Of a stretch of DNA of 64,000 nucleotides, positions 60,473 through 64,000 are shown piece after piece; the first letter of the stretch is position 1, and every line of letters begins with the position of its first letter. Position numbers and translations under genes: made by a program. The notes below the pieces were generated by a model. That model saw only the letters and a list, made by a program, of their open reading frames with translations, did no database searches and was not told the origin of the DNA. The stretch is from Paracidobacterium acidisoli (GTDB lineage Bacteria > Acidobacteriota > Terriglobia > Terriglobales > Acidobacteriaceae), in the NCBI RefSeq assembly GCF_003428625.2, contig NZ_QVQT02000001.1:310001-374000 (forward strand), in the 5' to 3' direction.

Positions 60473-63400
60473 ATGAGCCCAATTTCAAAAAGATCAGAAC
60501 AGAAGATCTTTACGGCAATTCTTCTTTCTCTGATTTACAGCGTTTCCTGTGCCGCACAGCATCCTGCCACCGCAGCCGCGGCAGGAAAGCCGGATCATCT
60601 GCGATGTGACTCACTGACGTATCCTCTGGGCATCGACACGACTCATCCCCTGCTTTCATGGCAGCTTCACGATGGTCGTTTTGGCGCCCGTCAAACGGCA
60701 TATGAAATTCAGGTGGCCACGACCCCTGCATTGCTGATCGCAGATAAGGCGGATGTATGGAATAGTGGGCGCGTCTCCTCCGATAGCTCAGTGAATGTGC
60801 CCTATACCGGGCCGGCGATGCAGCCTGAGACTCGCTACTACTGGCGCGTAAAGGTATGGGATAAAGCTGGGAAGTTGTATCCGGTAAGTGCTGCGGCCTG
60901 GTGGGAAACCGGCCTGATGTCGAAGGACGCCTGGAAAGCGGAGTGGATTGGCTTCGAGGAAAAGGAAGAGAGCAGTATTCGCAAATCGGGTGCAACGTGG
61001 ATCACCAATCCCGGACAGGAAAACTACAAAATCCCAGGCGAAACACATCATGCGTTCCGCTTTCGGTTCCACCTTCAGCAAACGGCTCGCCGCGCTGATT
61101 TATACGTGGCGGGCAAAGACTCTGTTGCGGCCTGGATGAATGGCCAGGAAGTCCTGACGGCGCTCCCTCTGCCACCGTGGAAACAAACTCCCTGGAAGAC
61201 ATGGACAAAGGTGGATGCAACCAGCGCATTGCACCAGGGAGAAAATCTGCTTGCCATAGATGCAGTTCTTTATGCGGCAAACCCAAATGGAATGCAGACG
61301 GTGAATGGCAGCGAGACCCCAATGAGCGCGTGCCTGTATGTCGAACTGACAGACGGCTCGACCGTGATCTTCACGAGCGGACGAGGGTGGAGAGCAGCAT
61401 TAAATCCTCCTCCGCAGTGGCAGAATCCGCAGTTCAACGATGATGGCTGGCAGGCCGCTGTTCCCTTCATTCCATCTGACACGACGGGAGAAGATGATAA
61501 CGATCCAGGCAATCCGTGGCCCACTGAATCAGTGAAACTGTTGCGAGACACCTTTGATGTGAACAGACCTGTCGTATCAGCGCGGTTGTATATCACGGCG
61601 CTGGGTGCATACCAGGCATGGCTGAATGGGCATCGGGTAGGCGATCAGATTCTCTCACCAGGCTGGACAGATTACCGGATTCGCGTTCCCTATCAGGTCT
61701 TCGATGTAACGAGCGAGTTGAAGCCGGGGAAAAATGCGATCGGAGCATTTCTCGCCCCAGGATGGTATACCACGCCGCTCAAGTGGTTCCGGCAGGGATA
61801 CAACTACGGCTCGACGCCGGACGCGCTGCGGGCACAGCTTCGAGTCGCGTATGCAGATGGATCTGTCGAGTGGGTCAATACGGATGAGCATTGGAAAGCC
61901 GCTGAGTCTCCCATTACAAAAGCAGAAATTTACGACGGCGAAAATTACGACGCTCGACGCGAGCAGACGGGCTGGAGTACAGCACCTTTCTCCGATGCAA
62001 ACTGGAAACCCGCGGAGGTCATTCAGCCCGTTGAACCGGCAATCGTCTCGCAATATTTTCAGCCGATTCGTATGGAAAAAGTATTGTCGGCAAAGAAGCT
62101 GACCAACCCTGCGCCCGGGGTCTACGTTTACGATTCCGGTCAGAATATGTCGGCAGTAGAACGCCTTCGCGTGCAGGGGCCAGCAGGCACAAATATAAAA
62201 ATGAGGTTTGCCGAGGTGTTGAATTCTGACGGCACGCTCTATACCGAAAATCTGCGTACAGCAAAAGCGACCGATCATTACATTCTTTCCGGAAAAGGAG
62301 TCGAAGAATACCAGCCACGATTTACCTTCCACGGCTTTCGTTATGCAGAAATCACTGGCCTGCAAACAAATCCTGGAATCGATGCGCTGAAAGCAGTTGT
62401 AATTCATACTGACGCGCCATTTACGGCGCGTCTGCACACCGGCAGTCCAATAATTAACCAGCTATGGAACAACATCTTATGGGGGCAGCGATCCAACTTC
62501 GTTGGACTACCAACAGATTGTCCTCAGCGCGATGAGCGGCTCGGCTGGACCGCCGATGCTCAGGTCTTCTGGCGTGCCGCATCGTACAACATGGATCTGA
62601 CACAGTTTTCAAAAAAGTTTGCTGCTGATTTGCGAGGCACGCAAAGCGGCACTGCAATGTATGGAATCATTGCCCCCGGAACTGCAAGCTCGAGCCCCGG
62701 TTTTGCCGCTGGCTGGAGCGAAGCAGGCATCATCATACCGTGGACGGACTGGTTCCAGCGGGGGGACAGACGCATTCTCGAAGAGAACTGGGATGCAATG
62801 CAGAAATATCTGAGTGCGATCCACCAGGCTAACCCTGATTATTTATGGGCAAAGGAATATGGCATATCGTTCGGCGATTGGCTGTCTCCGGAAGGAAAAA
62901 CCGATGAGACTCTGATCGCCACGGCCTACTGGGCCTACGATGTTTCATTGATGCGAGAAATGGCCCACGCGCTGGGAAAAACTAAAGAAGAACAGCAATA
63001 CGCAATTCTTTTCGGCCACATTCGCGACGCCTTCGATAAGGCCTTTGTTCACTCCGACGGATTTGTCGCTGGCGCGGATAACAGTGCTTCATCTTTTGGA
63101 CAGATTAATAACCCCAATGCAAAGAGCCATGGCGGCGACACGCAGACCGGATACGTGCTGGCGCTGCATATGAATCTTCTGCCAAACACGCTTCGTCGTG
63201 CGGCCGCAGAAAAGCTGGTTGAGAAGATTCGCGAGAATGGATGGCGGCTGGGAACAGGATTTCTGGGAACTCCATACCTGTTGTCGGTACTCGTCGATTC
63301 CGGTCATGCAGATATCGCATACCGCTTGCTGCTCAATACTGATTATCCATCCTGGGGATATCTCGTTGACCATGGCGCGACAACGATGTGGGAGCGCTGG

Positions 63401-63853
63401 AACGGCGACAAAATGCGAGATGACCCCAGTATGAATTCCTACAATCACTATGCCTATGGTGCCGTTGCTGACTGGATCTACGGTTATGCTGCGGGCGTGG
63501 ATGCGACCCCGGACGATCCGGGATTTCATACCATTTACCTTCACCCGAATTTCGATCGCCGGATTGGCAGCGTTGACTTCTCTTACGATTCGTCCTATGG
63601 ACAAATCAAATCAGCATGGTCGATTCAGGATTCAACCGTTACGTGGCAATTCACGATACCGCCGAACACCACAGCTCTTTTGTCAGAGAATAATGCCGGC
63701 ATGCGTCCATTCACACTGGATGGCGCGGCTCTGGATGATAGCCCAAAGGTGCATTTGAGTGAAATGGCCGAGGGCGAAAAAGTCTACAGGTTTCCAGCTG
63801 GCTCGTACGTGCTCAAAGCGGTTTTGCCGCCTCAGCCTCTCTCCGGAAACTAA
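60473..63853 (+). CDS. GH78 alpha-L-rhamnosidase
   Basis: A 1126-residue exported enzyme with the standard GH78 order. A signal peptide ends near SVSCAAQ. An N-terminal fibronectin-like domain (CDSLTYPLGIDTTHPLLSWQLHDG) is followed by two beta-sandwich domains. The (alpha/alpha)6 catalytic domain has DCPQRDERLGWTADAQVFW with the acid and DExx residues, and GDWLSPEGK. The C-terminal beta-sandwich ends at KAVLPPQP. It releases L-rhamnose from glycans or glycosides in the periplasm or outside. No sequence-specific operator like that upstream of the neighbours was seen before it; GAGC-like sites before ATG 60473 are weak. Confidence 0.94.
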   Translation: MSPISKRSEQKIFTAILLSLIYSVSCAAQHPATAAAAGKPDHLRCDSLTYPLGIDTTHPLLSWQLHDGRFGARQTAYEIQVATTPALLIADKADVWNSGRVSSDSSVNVPYTGPAMQPETRYYWRVKVWDKAGKLYPVSAAAWWETGLMSKDAWKAEWIGFEEKEESSIRKSGATWITNPGQENYKIPGETHHAFRFRFHLQQTARRADLYVAGKDSVAAWMNGQEVLTALPLPPWKQTPWKTWTKVDATSALHQGENLLAIDAVLYAANPNGMQTVNGSETPMSACLYVELTDGSTVIFTSGRGWRAALNPPPQWQNPQFNDDGWQAAVPFIPSDTTGEDDNDPGNPWPTESVKLLRDTFDVNRPVVSARLYITALGAYQAWLNGHRVGDQILSPGWTDYRIRVPYQVFDVTSELKPGKNAIGAFLAPGWYTTPLKWFRQGYNYGSTPDALRAQLRVAYADGSVEWVNTDEHWKAAESPITKAEIYDGENYDARREQTGWSTAPFSDANWKPAEVIQPVEPAIVSQYFQPIRMEKVLSAKKLTNPAPGVYVYDSGQNMSAVERLRVQGPAGTNIKMRFAEVLNSDGTLYTENLRTAKATDHYILSGKGVEEYQPRFTFHGFRYAEITGLQTNPGIDALKAVVIHTDAPFTARLHTGSPIINQLWNNILWGQRSNFVGLPTDCPQRDERLGWTADAQVFWRAASYNMDLTQFSKKFAADLRGTQSGTAMYGIIAPGTASSSPGFAAGWSEAGIIIPWTDWFQRGDRRILEENWDAMQKYLSAIHQANPDYLWAKEYGISFGDWLSPEGKTDETLIATAYWAYDVSLMREMAHALGKTKEEQQYAILFGHIRDAFDKAFVHSDGFVAGADNSASSFGQINNPNAKSHGGDTQTGYVLALHMNLLPNTLRRAAAEKLVEKIRENGWRLGTGFLGTPYLLSVLVDSGHADIAYRLLLNTDYPSWGYLVDHGATTMWERWNGDKMRDDPSMNSYNHYAYGAVADWIYGYAAGVDATPDDPGFHTIYLHPNFDRRIGSVDFSYDSSYGQIKSAWSIQDSTVTWQFTIPPNTTALLSENNAGMRPFTLDGAALDDSPKVHLSEMAEGEKVYRFPAGSYVLKAVLPPQPLSGN

Positions 63854-63874
63854 TGTTCGCTTCTGTCTGTCGGT

Positions 63875-64000
63875 TCACTTACGTAGTGCCTGGGAAACTG
63901 CAGCTTCAGCAAGTGGCGACATGATGGCATAACCTTCCGCAGTTGGATGCACGCCATCCACGGAAAGGCCGGGCCGCATACCTCCGTCCTTATCCGTCAT
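63875..64000 (-). CDS. C-terminus of an SGNH/GDSL hydrolase, cut by the right edge
   Basis: The last 41 codons and stop of a leftward gene. The piece GLSVDGVHPTAEGYAIM contains the Asp-x-x-His block (DGVHPT) that supplies the catalytic acid and base of SGNH hydrolases. The start lies beyond base 64000. It is convergent with the rhamnosidase gene 21 bases away. It may be an acetylesterase acting on the same polysaccharides. Confidence 0.75.
   Translation of the reverse strand: MTDKDGGMRPGLSVDGVHPTAEGYAIMSPLAEAAVSQALRK

Overview
The window looks like a chromosomal segment from an acidobacterium, most likely of the Acidobacteriaceae (class Terriglobia). The evidence is family content: two carboxypeptidase-regulatory-domain TonB receptors ending in aromatic residues, a VWFA protein of the acidobacterial type, a FecR/DUF6600 protein, a quinoprotein with a cytochrome c domain inside its propeller, a cysteine-rich CcmH variant, and GC-rich DNA with very large antisense shadow frames. 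No rRNA, tRNA, CRISPR array, transposase or prophage gene was seen.

Layout. 1-1.2 kb: a FecR/DUF6600 protein running off the left edge. 1.6-7.5 kb: a stress or detoxification region. An ArsR-type regulator, an SRPBCC protein, a tiny CPVC membrane protein and a DUF899 thioredoxin-like protein form one operon. A CGNR zinc-ribbon regulator faces a second operon of two alpha/beta hydrolases, a TMEM175-type channel and an SDR; two of these enzymes lack catalytic residues. 7.8-11.6 kb: a PQQ dehydrogenase convergent with a CstB-like persulfide dioxygenase-rhodanese fusion. 11.8-15.5 kb: an arsenic resistance locus (acr3, arsR, arsM, arsC and a Pat/ArsN-like acetyltransferase) around overlapping divergent promoters. 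15.6-23 kb: uvrB, a TonB receptor, a HAD phosphatase and a MATE exporter. 23.4-27.7 kb: a cytochrome c maturation operon (ccmF, ccmH, a short ccmI-like gene and a membrane carboxypeptidase-regulatory-domain protein). 27.8-36.6 kb: a response regulator, a UbiA prenyltransferase, a GT-C-like membrane protein, a membrane MutS homologue, an ECF sigma/anti-sigma pair and a Ser/Thr kinase with TPR repeats. 36.8-37.9 kb: an Xre/RES toxin-antitoxin pair under a 24-bp palindrome.

38-42.2 kb: an exported nucleoside hydrolase, an MFS transporter and an SDR/zinc-dehydrogenase pair, probably for sugar-acid or polyol use. 42.6-46 kb: a complete rmlBACD operon for dTDP-L-rhamnose. 46.1-54.2 kb: a VWFA protein, a Cys/His-rich small protein with a TonB receptor, a cupin, threonine dehydrogenase, NAD kinase and a DUF1501 protein. 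54.4-57.7 kb: a TonB-like protein convergent with a LytTR regulator and LytS-type kinase. 57.7-64 kb: a carbohydrate region with a 34-residue membrane peptide, a GRP/RhaT-like sugar transporter, a eukaryote-like myo-inositol oxygenase, a GH78 alpha-L-rhamnosidase and the C-terminus of an SGNH hydrolase.

The most interesting signals are: a LacI-like operator shared (16/20 bases, opposite orientation) by the sugar-transporter and inositol-oxygenase promoters; the inositol oxygenase with every iron ligand kept; the CGNR-linked operon with a nucleophile-less hydrolase and an SDR lacking Tyr/Lys; ArsR-type genes that appear to be transcribed without leaders; and several small proteins that standard gene calling would probably miss.
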